A stretch of DNA of 64,000 bases from Segatella oulorum JCM 14966 (GCF_000613785.1 NZ_BAJQ01000004.1:1-64000); one strand, 5' to 3'. Positions 11,496 to 21,724 are shown, counted from the stretch's first letter. The notes: generated by a model not told the origin, from the letters alone. Numbers and translations are program-made.

Positions 11496-12791
11496 ATGAC
11501 TATCACGTCTCTCTTTCAACGCGTTAGCAGCAACAAGACTTTGGTGAATGGCTCGCTCTACTCACTTTTTTCATTTTTAGGGCAAGGCTGTAACTTCCTC
11601 ATTCTCATCTTAGTAGCGGGCTACATCCTGCCCGCCGATTACGGAAAGCTCAGCATTTTCAGTACGATTGCCACCTTTATGGGCTATTTCATCGGCCTTT
11701 CCACCTATGGATATGTGTCGATTTCCTACTTTCGCGAGACCTATTCTGTATTCAAAAAGGACTTCACCGCCATCTTTTTCATCCATATTTTGTCGCTCCT
11801 GGTACTCGCATTGGTAGCAACCTTGCTCACCGACAATATGGTGAAGGCATTAGAAACGACACGTCCATTGCTCTTTTATGCACTGATCATCTCCTTTGGC
11901 AACATCCTTTTCAACATCCATCAAGACTATCTTCGCATTCAAGAACGGCTGAAAAGCTATGGCATTTGGAGCATCACGAATGTTTTATTGAACTTCGTTC
12001 TCACGCTAACGTTTGTGATTCTGCTCAAACAAGGATGGCTCGGACGCATCGATGCACAGTTGGTTGGCATGCTCATCTTAGGCCTTTTGGCCGTCGTTTC
12101 ATTTTGGCATAGCAAACTCTTCAGCGTCGATTTCTCCTGGAAGCGCTATAAAACAATAGTCCTTTTCGGTCTTCCAATGATTCCACATTTGGCTACAATA
12201 TGGATAAAACAAGGTTTAGACCGCTACATCATCAATTATCATTACACCACGTATGAGGTCGGTATTTTCAGCTTTGCCATCAGTTTGGTCACTGTGATTG
12301 TCATGATTGGGTCGGCATTCAATGCTACCAATTCCGTAACACTCTATCAGATTTTGGGCAACAAAACAACTTCAAACGTAGAGAAGCACATGGCGTTGCG
12401 CCGGCAAACCAAGACGATTGCCCTCGTTTATATTGCAGCAAGTGCGGCTTATGTGCTATGCATTGTCCCCATTTGCTATCTGGCACTACCCAAATACACG
12501 CCAGCCATCCCCTATTTTCTTATTCTTTGTGGCTACGGGCTCTTGCAATGTTTCTATTTCCTTTATTGCAACTACATGTTTTTCTATAAAGAAACAAAGC
12601 AACTGATGTATATCACCTTTGGCTCATCCCTGCTACATCTCACACTATCTCTGCTGCTTACGCAATATTCGCTCTATTTAACGGCCATCATCTATGTGCT
12701 GGTTCAAGCCGCCATCTTAGTGCTCGTGAGACACTATGCACACCGAATTTTGCAACAAAATCTGCCACTTTCTGTGCAGTCACATTCATAA
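11496..12791 (+). CDS. wzx: Polysaccharide flippase (Wzx-like)
   Basis: A 431-residue integral membrane protein with about twelve hydrophobic segments and the Polysacc_synt start 'NGSLYSLFSFLGQGCNFLIL' at about residues 18-37. It would move the lipid-linked repeat unit across the inner membrane. It lies between acyltransferase and glycosyltransferase genes of the same operon. Confidence 0.85.
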   Translation: MTITSLFQRVSSNKTLVNGSLYSLFSFLGQGCNFLILILVAGYILPADYGKLSIFSTIATFMGYFIGLSTYGYVSISYFRETYSVFKKDFTAIFFIHILSLLVLALVATLLTDNMVKALETTRPLLFYALIISFGNILFNIHQDYLRIQERLKSYGIWSITNVLLNFVLTLTFVILLKQGWLGRIDAQLVGMLILGLLAVVSFWHSKLFSVDFSWKRYKTIVLFGLPMIPHLATIWIKQGLDRYIINYHYTTYEVGIFSFAISLVTVIVMIGSAFNATNSVTLYQILGNKTTSNVEKHMALRRQTKTIALVYIAASAAYVLCIVPICYLALPKYTPAIPYFLILCGYGLLQCFYFLYCNYMFFYKETKQLMYITFGSSLLHLTLSLLLTQYSLYLTAIIYVLVQAAILVLVRHYAHRILQQNLPLSVQSHS

Positions 12792-12807
12792 AAACTCATC
12801 AAACAGC

Positions 12808-13965
12808 ATGTCTTTAGCCATCTGCGTCATCTGTTATAATCGCATAGCACCCTTAAAACGCGTGCTGAAATCGTTGGAAGCGGCACATTATGATGCCCCC
12901 ATTCCACTCATCATCAGCATTGACAAGAGCGAAACGACAGCCATTGAAGACTTCGTTGAGGCCTACCATTGGCCACATGGAGCACTCAAAGCCATCAAGC
13001 ATCCACACAATTTAGGGCTCCGAGCACACGTCATGGAGGTGGGAAAACTGCTGAATGATTATGACGCACTCATTGTTTTAGAAGACGACATCACCATTTC
13101 GCCCTATTATTATCAATATGCTTGCCAAACTATTGCCCAGTATCAGGATGATGAAAGAATAGCGGGTATCAGCCTATACAACTTCCCTGTGGACTATCAG
13201 AACGGTCTTCCGTTCACACCTTTGCAGGCAGATGCCGATGTTTATTTCATGAATTGTGCACAATCGTGGGGACAAATTTGGTTGAAAAGGCAATGGCAAA
13301 CCTTCATGACCTGGTATGAAACGCATCACGATGAATTTCAACTCGATTACCTTCCACAGGCACTTAACGACTGGCCCAAGAGCTCTTGGCTGAAATACCA
13401 CACGCGCTATTGCATAGAAGAAAATAAATATTTCGTCTATCCCTACCAAGCATTGTCCTCCAATAACAATGATGCAGGCACACATGTTGGACAAGAAGAG
13501 ACCAATATTTTTGCCAGTTCGCTGCAGGTTTTGCCCCAAAAGGCCTACCGATTGCCTGCGCTTGATGAGGGCATAGTGAAATATGATGGTTTCTTTTCAC
13601 CTACTTTTTTAGCCCACTATCTCCAGCTTTCAGAAGACGATTTGACGGTAGATTTCTGGGGGAAACGCAAACTCCAGCACGTCAAGCGCTATCTTTTAAC
13701 CACCCAGTCGCTTCCTTTTAAGGCCGTCAACAGCTTTGGTTTGCGCTATCATCCGATGGAAACGAACATCATGCTGCAAGAGAAAGGGCAAGAAATCTAC
13801 CTTTACGACACGCACACCAAAGGCCGAAAGCCGAAAGCGATAAACCCCATTACGCTGCTACAATATAGTTATCGGTTTAAGATACTATCCTTATTGAAGG
13901 CTGTTGGCATTGCCAATCCCGTCATGATGGTGTGCAAACGATGGTGTAAAAAACTCATAAAATGA
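12808..13965 (+). CDS. Glycosyltransferase, GT2/GNT-I-like fold
   Basis: A 385-residue protein beginning 'MSLAICVICYNRIAPLKRVL', with the acidic nucleotide-sugar motif 'LIVLEDDITISPYYYQY' near residue 90 (EDD) and an aromatic 'SWGQIWLKRQWQTF' block near 153. The GT-A fold is clear, the donor and acceptor are not. The ATG at 12808 is chosen because it follows the flippase stop and begins the conserved fold; an upstream ATG at 12736 lies inside wzx. It overlaps the next gene by four bases. Confidence 0.75.
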   Translation: MSLAICVICYNRIAPLKRVLKSLEAAHYDAPIPLIISIDKSETTAIEDFVEAYHWPHGALKAIKHPHNLGLRAHVMEVGKLLNDYDALIVLEDDITISPYYYQYACQTIAQYQDDERIAGISLYNFPVDYQNGLPFTPLQADADVYFMNCAQSWGQIWLKRQWQTFMTWYETHHDEFQLDYLPQALNDWPKSSWLKYHTRYCIEENKYFVYPYQALSSNNNDAGTHVGQEETNIFASSLQVLPQKAYRLPALDEGIVKYDGFFSPTFLAHYLQLSEDDLTVDFWGKRKLQHVKRYLLTTQSLPFKAVNSFGLRYHPMETNIMLQEKGQEIYLYDTHTKGRKPKAINPITLLQYSYRFKILSLLKAVGIANPVMMVCKRWCKKLIK

Positions 13966-14639
13966 TGCATTGCTGGATGAAACAGTTGCTCAAACGATGG
14001 ATTCTCCGACTGAAATGGCGCGGGAAACTTCAGCTTGAACAGGGTTGCGACATTGCTTTACAGGCTCAATTCGAAGGCATGAACAAGATTTATAGCCACA
14101 GTTCCTTCGGCGGAATCCTCGGCTATGGTTCGTATATTGGCCATCATTCGAGCCTAACGGCCAAAATAGGTCGCTTTTGTTCCATCTCAAACCACGTGAT
14201 TTGCAACGCCGGCATCCATCCTTTCCAAGCACCTTTTGCCACCACTTCGCCCTGTCTTTTCTCACTTCGTAAGCAAAACGGAGCCACTTTCGCTACCCAA
14301 CAAATGTTTACTGAATGCAAAACAATCAACAACAAAGGTCTGTTTGATTGCGAGATAGGGAATGATGTATGGATTTGCGAGGGGGTATTCATCAATGGTG
14401 GCATTCACATTGCCGACGGAGCCGTGGTGCTTGCCCACGCCGTTGTCACGAAAGATGTGCCGCCCTATGCCATCGTGGGCGGTGTTCCTGCTAAAATCAT
14501 CGGCTACCGCTATGACGAAGCAACAATAAAATGGCTGCTCAACGTGCAATGGTGGAACAACCCTATTGCCTGGTTTAGAGCGCATTGGTCACTGCTTTGC
14601 AACATCGATAAGCTCAAAGCTTATTACGATAAAGCATAA
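13962..14639 (+). CDS. Hexapeptide acetyltransferase, XAT/CatB-like
   Basis: A 225-residue beta-helix acetyltransferase. 'SSFGGILGYGSYIGHHSSLTAKIGRFCSI' (about residues 47-75) and 'DVWICEGVFINGGIHIADGAVV' (about 130-151) show the hexapeptide repeats, with 'GGIHPFQAPF'-like xenobiotic-acetyltransferase features near 82 ('NAGIHPFQAPFATTSP'). A sugar acetylation role in the polysaccharide is inferred from context. It is translationally coupled to the glycosyltransferase upstream. Confidence 0.78.
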   Translation: MMHCWMKQLLKRWILRLKWRGKLQLEQGCDIALQAQFEGMNKIYSHSSFGGILGYGSYIGHHSSLTAKIGRFCSISNHVICNAGIHPFQAPFATTSPCLFSLRKQNGATFATQQMFTECKTINNKGLFDCEIGNDVWICEGVFINGGIHIADGAVVLAHAVVTKDVPPYAIVGGVPAKIIGYRYDEATIKWLLNVQWWNNPIAWFRAHWSLLCNIDKLKAYYDKA

Positions 14640-14752
14640 AAGGCCGCATGGATGATGGTATACATTCCATAAAGGTGATACTACCTGCAAAGTAATTCAT
14701 AGGTAATTATCACGCTTTATCGTGCAAATTGCCTGCAAATAGAATAGCTTTT

Positions 14753-15388
14753 ATGTATCAATTCACACGCTTTTTCCAACTGAGACGCAAGATGATGCAA
14801 ATACTGATGTTGCGCATCAATCCCATCAAGTTCGCCCTTTATGGCATCAAATTGGGTAAGCAGCCACGCATCTGCAATCATGTCTATCTGCATGTGCACC
14901 CCAAAAGCAGCGTGACGATAGGCGATTCGTTCACGATGACGAGTGGGGAAAACTTCAATCCGCTATGCCGAAACATCAAAGGCACCATCTATGCGGAACG
15001 CGAAGACACGGTGATTAAGATTGGAAATCACGTGGGGATGTCGTCAACTTGTCTGTGGGCAAAGCGCGAAATCATCATTGATGACCACGTGAACATCGGT
15101 GGCGACTGCATCATTATGGATAGTGATGCCCACAATCTCGACTGGCACGTGCGTGATTCAGGCGAAATGTTCGATGCAACCACCACGATGGATGTGCACA
15201 CAGCCGCTTGTAAACCCATCCACATCGGTAGCCATGTGCTCATCGGTGCACGCTGCATCATCCTCAAAGGTGTTACCATTGGACGCGGAAGTGTGATTGC
15301 TGCTGGCAGTGTGGTGACTAAAAGCATTCCCGAAAACGTCATTGCGGGCGGCAATCCATGCAGGGTGATTAAGCCGTTGGACGTATAA
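14753..15388 (+). CDS. Hexapeptide acyltransferase, maltose-acetyltransferase-like
   Basis: A 211-residue beta-helix acyltransferase with 'VTIGDSFTMTSGENFNPLC' near residue 52 and 'IGSHVLIGARCIILKGVTIGRG' near 160, ending 'VIAGGNPCRVIKPLDV'. The ATG at 14753 is preferred to a TTG at 14729. A 113-bp gap upstream is the widest inside the cluster and might hold a secondary promoter, although none fits the consensus. Confidence 0.78.
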   Translation: MYQFTRFFQLRRKMMQILMLRINPIKFALYGIKLGKQPRICNHVYLHVHPKSSVTIGDSFTMTSGENFNPLCRNIKGTIYAEREDTVIKIGNHVGMSSTCLWAKREIIIDDHVNIGGDCIIMDSDAHNLDWHVRDSGEMFDATTTMDVHTAACKPIHIGSHVLIGARCIILKGVTIGRGSVIAAGSVVTKSIPENVIAGGNPCRVIKPLDV

Positions 15389-15426
15389 TCTTCAAAAGAC
15401 ACACACAAAAAGCAGCGAAACCAACG

Positions 15427-16659
15427 ATGTTATTACGTAAAATCAAAGCCAACTGGCTCTATATTGTGGTGTTTAGCACCTTCTGCTATAGCACCATAGA
15501 ACTTGGCGTTTTGCTGCTGACGCTGCTATATCTCATTCGCCATTCGCTGGTGAAAGCGCCCCATGTGCTGATTTATTTAACGCTGTTCTTTGCCTATTCT
15601 GTCGTGGTGGCAACCACCATCTTGGGCTATCCCATGAGCAAGGGCTTGCAGCAATATGTGCTACTCACCCTCTACATCCTGATTTACTATAGTCTCTTGT
15701 CACAGCAAAAGGCCAATATCGAGGGGCTATTCATCGTCTATTTGAAGGTAGCCAAGGTGGTTGGTCTGCTCGGTTTCATCGAACTTTGCGCCTATGCTGC
15801 CACACATATCGACATTTTCTCGTTCACCTTGTGGGCAAAAACCAATACCGAGGTGGCATCACACATCATTCGTGTGCATAGCACCTTAGCTGAAGGCGGT
15901 TATTATGGCACCATCCTAAGCCCGTTTATCGCCTATATCATCCTCTATAAAGATAAATTCCATCTTTTCAAACGGTGGCAATTGGTGCTCATCTTCACGA
16001 GTTTAGCATGCTCTTTATCGACCATTGCATTCATTACAGCCGCCATTTGCCTGTTCAAATGGTTCTACCAACGGGTGAACAAAGGCATTTTGTTCAAGAT
16101 GATTGGTGCTTGTGCTATAGGAATCGTCATCTTCTTTGTTTCAACAACAAAGCAAAGCGATTCTGAAAAAGGATTTAGTGGCATCATGCTTAGGTTTCAA
16201 CAAACGGCCACAGCCCTATCGAGTTTGAACAACATTTATGTCATAGAAAGTTTGAATAACTCGTCGTATGCCCTCTTAGCCAATACCTATGTGGCCACAC
16301 ATGCACCGCTGCGATGGACTGGAACAGGCTTAGGTACGCACAAACTCAACTACCATGCGGTGTATCAATCCAACAGACCACTCTATGGTCTCAACGATGA
16401 GGATGGCTATTCGTTGTTCAATCGCTTGCTATCGGAGACGGGAATTCTCGGCCTCCTCGTGTATATCGTGTTCCTATTCAAATACAGAAGCAAGCAATCC
16501 ATGATTAACACCTGCGTGCTCTTCTATCTGTTGGGCACCTTTATCCGCGGAGGAAACTACTTTGTTTATGGCATGATTTTTTACAATATGCTCTATTATT
16601 TCTCCTATAAAAATACCAAAATAACACAACGATTACGACTAAGAAACGAAAAGAAATGA
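15427..16659 (+). CDS. wzy: O-antigen/capsule polymerase (Wzy-like)
   Basis: A 410-residue integral membrane protein with ten or more hydrophobic segments. A large periplasmic-type loop in the second half contains 'GTGLGTHKLNYH' and 'LYGLNDEDGYSLFNRLLSETG' (about residues 300-340). That loop and topology are typical of Wzy and O-antigen ligase-like proteins. Given the flippase upstream, repeat-unit polymerase is the likely role. Confidence 0.75.
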   Translation: MLLRKIKANWLYIVVFSTFCYSTIELGVLLLTLLYLIRHSLVKAPHVLIYLTLFFAYSVVVATTILGYPMSKGLQQYVLLTLYILIYYSLLSQQKANIEGLFIVYLKVAKVVGLLGFIELCAYAATHIDIFSFTLWAKTNTEVASHIIRVHSTLAEGGYYGTILSPFIAYIILYKDKFHLFKRWQLVLIFTSLACSLSTIAFITAAICLFKWFYQRVNKGILFKMIGACAIGIVIFFVSTTKQSDSEKGFSGIMLRFQQTATALSSLNNIYVIESLNNSSYALLANTYVATHAPLRWTGTGLGTHKLNYHAVYQSNRPLYGLNDEDGYSLFNRLLSETGILGLLVYIVFLFKYRSKQSMINTCVLFYLLGTFIRGGNYFVYGMIFYNMLYYFSYKNTKITQRLRLRNEKK

Positions 16660-17390
16660 GCCCTAAGATTTCGATTATCATTGCAACTTATAACGCAGGC
16701 AAAACGCTTGCACGCTGTTTGCAAAGCATTCGCGAACAAAAGACCAACGAGATTGAACTCCTTGTGATAGACGGTGGGTCGAAAGACAACACCCTCGACA
16801 TCATCAACACCTATCAAGACACCATCGATTATAGCTGCTCCGAGCCCGACAAAGGTATTTATGATGCTTGGAACAAGGGTGTTACCCATGCCAAAGGCGA
16901 TTGGATGATGTTTATCGGTGCCGATGATTATCTGATGAATGGCGGGCTATCAACCTATGTAAGCCTGTTATCACAAGAGGATTATACCTCATACGACCTC
17001 ATTTGCGCTAAGGAACTATTGGTAGATGCGTCGGGGAAGGTGCTCAAAACTATTGGGAAGCCCTATCATTGGGACGATTTCCGCAAGCAAATGTTGATAG
17101 CCCATGGGGCATCACTTCACAACAAAAAGCTCTTTCAAGAGGTGGGTTTGTTTAGCTTACACTACTCCATTTGCGCTGATTATGAATTTCTTTTACGAAA
17201 GAAGCTCAAGAGTTTGTTTGTCAATGAGACCGTCCTTTGCATGCAAGATGGCGGTGCAAGCACCACTTATCAAGCCATTTTCCAGGCCTTTCAAGTGCGC
17301 AAACTACACCATTCCCTGTCGCTTCCACTCAACCTTTTCTATTTTTGCAAAGGCATAGGAGCGATTACCCGCAACCGATTGATGCACTAA
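16656..17390 (+). CDS. Family 2 glycosyltransferase (WcaE-like)
   Basis: A 244-residue GT-A enzyme with 'KISIIIATYNAGKTLARCLQS' from residue 4, 'LLVIDGGSKDNTLDII' near 36, 'EPDKGIYDAWNKGVTHAKGDW' near 67 and the metal-binding 'FIGADD' near 90. This order matches colanic-acid WcaE-type GT2 enzymes. It overlaps the polymerase stop by four bases. Confidence 0.82.
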   Translation: MSPKISIIIATYNAGKTLARCLQSIREQKTNEIELLVIDGGSKDNTLDIINTYQDTIDYSCSEPDKGIYDAWNKGVTHAKGDWMMFIGADDYLMNGGLSTYVSLLSQEDYTSYDLICAKELLVDASGKVLKTIGKPYHWDDFRKQMLIAHGASLHNKKLFQEVGLFSLHYSICADYEFLLRKKLKSLFVNETVLCMQDGGASTTYQAIFQAFQVRKLHHSLSLPLNLFYFCKGIGAITRNRLMH

Positions 17391-17402
17391 CACCACGCCA
17401 TC

Positions 17403-18614
17403 ATGCAAGTAAAAAATATCATTGTCTATAATGATTATGGACATATTTATGGGGGTGCAGGCAAAATCGCATTCGATAGCGCCCTTACATTGGCGCAGAA
17501 AGGCTATCATGTGGTGTTCTTTTGCGCCACAGGTCCCGTTGATTCGCAGCTCGAAGCACACGGCATTGAGGTGGTTTTCCTAAACCAAGCCGATGTCCTT
17601 TCCGATAAAAATAAAATGGCTTCTGCATGTAGAAACATTTGGAACCGCAAGGCCTATCGCGAGAGTCTCAAATGTTTAGCACAATATAGTTCACAAGACA
17701 CCGTGGTGATGGTGCATGGTTATGTAAAAACTTTGTCGGCATCTATCTTCTCAACCTTTAGAAAACGGCAGTTCAAAACCATTCTGACCTTGCACGATTA
17801 CTTCACGGCTTGCCCCAATGGTGGGTTCTTTAACTACCAAAAGGATGTGTGTTGCACCTGCAAAGCCATGTCCAATCGCTGCGTGTTAACCCATTGTGAT
17901 TCGCGCAATTACGCCTATAAGCTCTATCGATGTGTACGCCAAAGCGTGTTAAACCATTGTCTACGCCGTGCGAAAAAATATATCCATGCCTACGCTGTTT
18001 CGAAGTTATGCGAAGAAAAGTTGCGCCCCTATGTAACGCAGTTTGCCACGAAAAGCGGCGTGCTCTATAACCCGGTGATACGCCTTTTAGACCACCCCGT
18101 AGATATTTCTCGCAATAACGCCTTCTTATACATTGGGCGATTGTCCAAAGAAAAGGGCATCCATGACTTTTGTAAGGTGATGACTGAACTGCAATTACAG
18201 GGTATTGTCTTGGGCGATGGCTATTTGCTTGACGACTTAAAACATCAATATCCCAACATCACCTTTGCGGGTTGGGTGAATGGAAAAGACAAGATGGCCT
18301 ATTTAAAACAGGCTAAATGCCTCGTCTTTCCGTCAAAAGTGAATGAGACTTTTGGGCTGAGCGTGGCCGAAATGCTGTCGATTGGGGTGCCGTGCATTGT
18401 GCCTTTAGGTTGTGGTGCAACTGAATTAATTCAGCCACATGGCAATGGATTGACCTATAAAATGGGTGATTATGATGGCTTAAAAGCGGCCGTTGAGCAA
18501 TTCAACCAAACCGAAATAGCCACGTGGGCCGCACGAATGGCAACACAACAGCTACCCAATCTCTCGATGGCAACCTATCTTTCAAACGTAGAACGCATCT
18601 TCAGCACGCTATAA
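17403..18614 (+). CDS. Family 4 (GT-B) glycosyltransferase
   Basis: A 403-residue GT-B enzyme with an N-terminal acceptor domain starting 'NIIVYNDYGHIYGGAGKI'. The C-terminal donor domain has 'FLYIGRLSKEKGIHDFCKVM' (about residues 238-257), 'GDGYLLDDL' and the EX7E-type segment 'NETFGLSVAEMLSIGVPCIV' near 316. A cysteine-rich insertion (CCTCKAMSNRC and nearby CDS, about residues 155-170) occurs in some GT4 enzymes and may bind zinc. Sugar specificity is unknown. Confidence 0.82.
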   Translation: MQVKNIIVYNDYGHIYGGAGKIAFDSALTLAQKGYHVVFFCATGPVDSQLEAHGIEVVFLNQADVLSDKNKMASACRNIWNRKAYRESLKCLAQYSSQDTVVMVHGYVKTLSASIFSTFRKRQFKTILTLHDYFTACPNGGFFNYQKDVCCTCKAMSNRCVLTHCDSRNYAYKLYRCVRQSVLNHCLRRAKKYIHAYAVSKLCEEKLRPYVTQFATKSGVLYNPVIRLLDHPVDISRNNAFLYIGRLSKEKGIHDFCKVMTELQLQGIVLGDGYLLDDLKHQYPNITFAGWVNGKDKMAYLKQAKCLVFPSKVNETFGLSVAEMLSIGVPCIVPLGCGATELIQPHGNGLTYKMGDYDGLKAAVEQFNQTEIATWAARMATQQLPNLSMATYLSNVERIFSTL

Positions 18615-18627
18615 ACACCTGTTCCTT

Positions 18628-19437
18628 ATGATAACAGTATCTATCGTTACCTTCCACACCGCAATAGAAGAGCTTCAAAAATGCTTGCAATCGCTCACAT
18701 CTTCGCACATTGAATGCATCTTCATCATTGACAATTCGCAGGAAGATTACATTCGAACCTTCTGCGCAACACAGCCCAAAGTTGAATATATTCCGCAAGA
18801 CAACATCGGTTATGGTGCCGCACATAACATCGCCATTGCAAAGTCCATTGCACGCCATGCCACCTATCATTTGGTGCTCAACAGCGATGTTTATTTTGCA
18901 CCCGATAGCATTAACACTATCGAAAGCTATATGGATGAGCATCCCGATGTGGGACAATTGATTCCCAACACCATCTATCCCAATGGACAATTACAACATG
19001 TTGTGCGATTGTTACCCACACCTGCAATACAAATCTTGCGACGATTCCTGCCTAAAACATGGTTTCAAAAGCAGAACAACCAATTTCTTTTAAGGGACTG
19101 GAAGCATGACAAACCGCTCAATGTGCCGTTTCACATGGGCTGTTTCATGTTTTTTCGCAACACCATATTGCAAGAAGTGGGTGGCTTTGACGAACGCTTT
19201 TTTATGTATATGGAAGATATTGACCTCACCAGGAGGGTGCATCGAAAGGCTAAAACACTCTTTTGGCCAGCAATAACCATTGTGCACAACCACCAAAGAG
19301 CATCGTATAAGAATCGCAGACTGCTCAAAATTCATATCCAAAGTGCTATCCATTACTTCAATAAATGGGGGTGGTTGGTGGACAAAGAACGCACAAAATG
19401 GAACCAAATGGTTATGAAAGAAATCAATAAACAATAA
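18628..19437 (+). CDS. Family 2 glycosyltransferase, rhamnosyltransferase-like
   Basis: A 269-residue GT-A enzyme with 'VSIVTFHTAIEELQKCL', 'YGAAHNIAIAKS' near residue 67, the donor motif 'LVLNSDVYF' (DXD-like) near 85, and 'GGFDERFFMYMEDIDLTRRVH' near 189. The last block is characteristic of WbbL/rhamnosyltransferase-type GT2 proteins. A deoxyhexose transfer, perhaps fucose given the next gene, is inference. Confidence 0.8.
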   Translation: MITVSIVTFHTAIEELQKCLQSLTSSHIECIFIIDNSQEDYIRTFCATQPKVEYIPQDNIGYGAAHNIAIAKSIARHATYHLVLNSDVYFAPDSINTIESYMDEHPDVGQLIPNTIYPNGQLQHVVRLLPTPAIQILRRFLPKTWFQKQNNQFLLRDWKHDKPLNVPFHMGCFMFFRNTILQEVGGFDERFFMYMEDIDLTRRVHRKAKTLFWPAITIVHNHQRASYKNRRLLKIHIQSAIHYFNKWGWLVDKERTKWNQMVMKEINKQ

Positions 19438-19463
19438 ATCATTTTATAAAAAATAGCATCATT

Positions 19464-20681
19464 ATGACACTCAACAAAGACAGTAAAATATACATTGCGG
19501 GGCACAAAGGGCTCGTGGGTTCGGCCATTTGGCGCAATTTAGAGCAACGGGGTTATCGCAATTTGGTGGGGAGAAGTCACCGAGAGTTGGATTTAACCGA
19601 CCAGATAGCGGTGCGGAACTTCTTCGATAGTGAGCGACCTGATGCCGTTGTTTTGGCCGCAGCATTCGTCGGAGGCATCATGGCTAACAGCATTTATCGC
19701 GCCGATTTCATCATGCAAAATATGAAAATGCAATGCAATGTGATCGAGAATGCCTATCTCCATGGCGTGAAAAAGCTGCTGTTCTTGGGCTCAACGTGCA
19801 TCTATCCCAAAGCAGCGCCACAGCCAATGAAGGAAGATGCGCTGCTCACCTCGCCGTTAGAATACACCAATGAGGAATATGCCATCGCGAAAATTGCAGG
19901 ACTAAAGATGTGTGAGAGCTACAATTTGCAATACGGAACCAACTATATTGCCGTGATGCCCACCAATCTTTATGGTCCCAATGACAACTTCCATTTGGAG
20001 AATAGTCACGTGATGCCGGCCATGATGCGCAAGATTTATTTGGCCAAACTCATTCACAATGGCGATTGGGAAGCCATCAAAACCGATATGAACAAGCGCC
20101 CCATTAACCCCACAGATGCGCTGAGAAGCATCATTGGTGAGGGCAATGTCGATGGCAACAACCCGCAGGAACGCATCTTGAAAGCATTGGCTTCCTATGG
20201 CATTGAAGACAACAAAGTGACGCTTTGGGGCGATGGAAGTCCGCTCAGAGAGTTCCTTTGGAGCGAAGATATGGCCGATGCCAGCGTGCATGTGCTGCTG
20301 CATGTCGACTTCAAAGACATCATCGGCATCGAGAAATACTCATCGGTGTTCTATGGTTCAAAGGTCGATGGCGCCGTAGATCGCAACAATTCTGAAGGTC
20401 GTGGCGGCGCCATTCCCGCCTTAGGTGAGATAAGAAACTGCCACATCAACGTCGGATCGGGCAAGGAACTCACGATTAAAGACCTCGCAACGAAGGTGGC
20501 AAAGGCGGTCGATTTCACAGGAACCATCGTTTGGGATGCCTCGAAACCCAACGGAACACCCCGCAAACTCATCGACGTGGAGAAGCTACATCGCTTAGGA
20601 TGGCACCACAAAGTGGACATCGACGAGGGCATCTCGCGCCTCTATCAATGGTATAAACGCAGTTTGGAACAACCGTTTTAA
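19464..20681 (+). CDS. fcl: GDP-L-fucose synthase
   Basis: Epimerase-reductase converting GDP-4-keto-6-deoxymannose to GDP-L-fucose with NADPH. The Rossmann motif 'IYIAGHKGLVGSAIWRNL' (residues 9-26), 'LGSTCIYPK' (Ser-Thr-Cys) and the catalytic 'YAIAKIAGLKMCE' (YxxxK, near 140) are present. At 405 residues it is longer than the E. coli enzyme (321), with extra sequence between about 210 and 310, as is common in Bacteroidetes. The partner dehydratase gene gmd is not in this window. Confidence 0.92.
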   Translation: MTLNKDSKIYIAGHKGLVGSAIWRNLEQRGYRNLVGRSHRELDLTDQIAVRNFFDSERPDAVVLAAAFVGGIMANSIYRADFIMQNMKMQCNVIENAYLHGVKKLLFLGSTCIYPKAAPQPMKEDALLTSPLEYTNEEYAIAKIAGLKMCESYNLQYGTNYIAVMPTNLYGPNDNFHLENSHVMPAMMRKIYLAKLIHNGDWEAIKTDMNKRPINPTDALRSIIGEGNVDGNNPQERILKALASYGIEDNKVTLWGDGSPLREFLWSEDMADASVHVLLHVDFKDIIGIEKYSSVFYGSKVDGAVDRNNSEGRGGAIPALGEIRNCHINVGSGKELTIKDLATKVAKAVDFTGTIVWDASKPNGTPRKLIDVEKLHRLGWHHKVDIDEGISRLYQWYKRSLEQPF

Positions 20682-20716
20682 CAGATGAAAAGAATTAACA
20701 AATAGCATCATATCGT

Positions 20717-21718
20717 ATGAAACTCTATCCTTTATTATTCGAACCCAACCTCCATGAAGTGGTTTGGGGCGGAAAGAAACTAACGAAGTGGAAACAATTA
20801 CCTGCCCATGAGCAGCCCGTAGGCGAGTCTTGGGAGGTGAGTTGTGTGCCCCAATCGGTGTCAGTCATTGCCAATGGCGAGGCCAAAGGCATGGATCTGG
20901 CCTCCTACATCGCACAACAACCCGCCGCAGTATTGGGCAAAGGCGTGGCCAAAGCTTACGACAACCAGTTGCCCTTGCTTGTGAAATTTATTGACGCCAA
21001 GCGCAACCTCAGCATCCAAGTGCATCCCAACGACGAGATGGCCGCACGCCTATTCCACAAAAAAGGCAAAAGCGAAATGTGGTATGTCATATCAGCTGAG
21101 CCGGGAGCCTATCTCTATGCGGGCTTCAAAACGCCCATCAATGCGCAAGAATATCGTCGCCTCATTGCCGAAGGCGACATCACAACCGTGCTCGCTAAGC
21201 ACCGTGTTCACCCCGGAGATGTGTTCTATATCCCTGCCGGACGTGTGCATGCCATCGGCGAAGGCATCGTGTTGGCCGAGATACAGCAAAGCAGCGACCT
21301 CACGTTTCGCATCTATGACTACGGCCGTTTGGGCATGGATGGCAAGCCACGCGAGCTGCATACCGACTTAGCTGCCGAGGCTTTAGACTACAATGTCTAT
21401 GACAGCTATCGCACCACCTATAGCCATGAGGCGCTCAAGGCCAAGGAAGTGCTCGCCACCCGCTATTTCAATGTGCGCGTAGTCGACACCGAAACGCCCT
21501 TCCATCGCAACCTTTTGAAATATGACAGCTTCATCATTTCACTCTGTATCGAAGGCGATTGTAAAATAAAAATACGCGCAACGGGCGACGAAATCACCCT
21601 TCGCGAAGGCTATTCCTGCCTCATTCCTGCCGCCATTGCCGACTATGACATCATTCCTTTGGAAGAAAAAACCAAGGTTATCGATGCCTATATCGACAGC
21701 AAACAGTTGGAGAAGTAA
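20717..21718 (+). CDS. manA: Mannose-6-phosphate isomerase, type I
   Basis: Interconverts fructose-6-phosphate and mannose-6-phosphate. The cupin-type zinc site is visible in 'LSIQVHPNDEMA' (about residues 95-106), 'KSEMWYVI' and 'GDVFYIPAGRVHAIGEGIVLAEIQQ' (about 168-192), and the length of 333 is normal. In this cluster it supplies mannose-6-phosphate both to GDP-mannose/GDP-fucose synthesis and, by inference, to KDN-9-phosphate synthase. Confidence 0.92.
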   Translation: MKLYPLLFEPNLHEVVWGGKKLTKWKQLPAHEQPVGESWEVSCVPQSVSVIANGEAKGMDLASYIAQQPAAVLGKGVAKAYDNQLPLLVKFIDAKRNLSIQVHPNDEMAARLFHKKGKSEMWYVISAEPGAYLYAGFKTPINAQEYRRLIAEGDITTVLAKHRVHPGDVFYIPAGRVHAIGEGIVLAEIQQSSDLTFRIYDYGRLGMDGKPRELHTDLAAEALDYNVYDSYRTTYSHEALKAKEVLATRYFNVRVVDTETPFHRNLLKYDSFIISLCIEGDCKIKIRATGDEITLREGYSCLIPAAIADYDIIPLEEKTKVIDAYIDSKQLEK

Positions 21719-21724
21719 TTAAAA

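Noticed and set aside
14684..14752. Seventh 22-bp repeat locus before the acyltransferase
   Set aside because: TGCAAA words recur (14686, 14723, 14734) but the spacing is 37 and 11, not 22, so the period is not supported.
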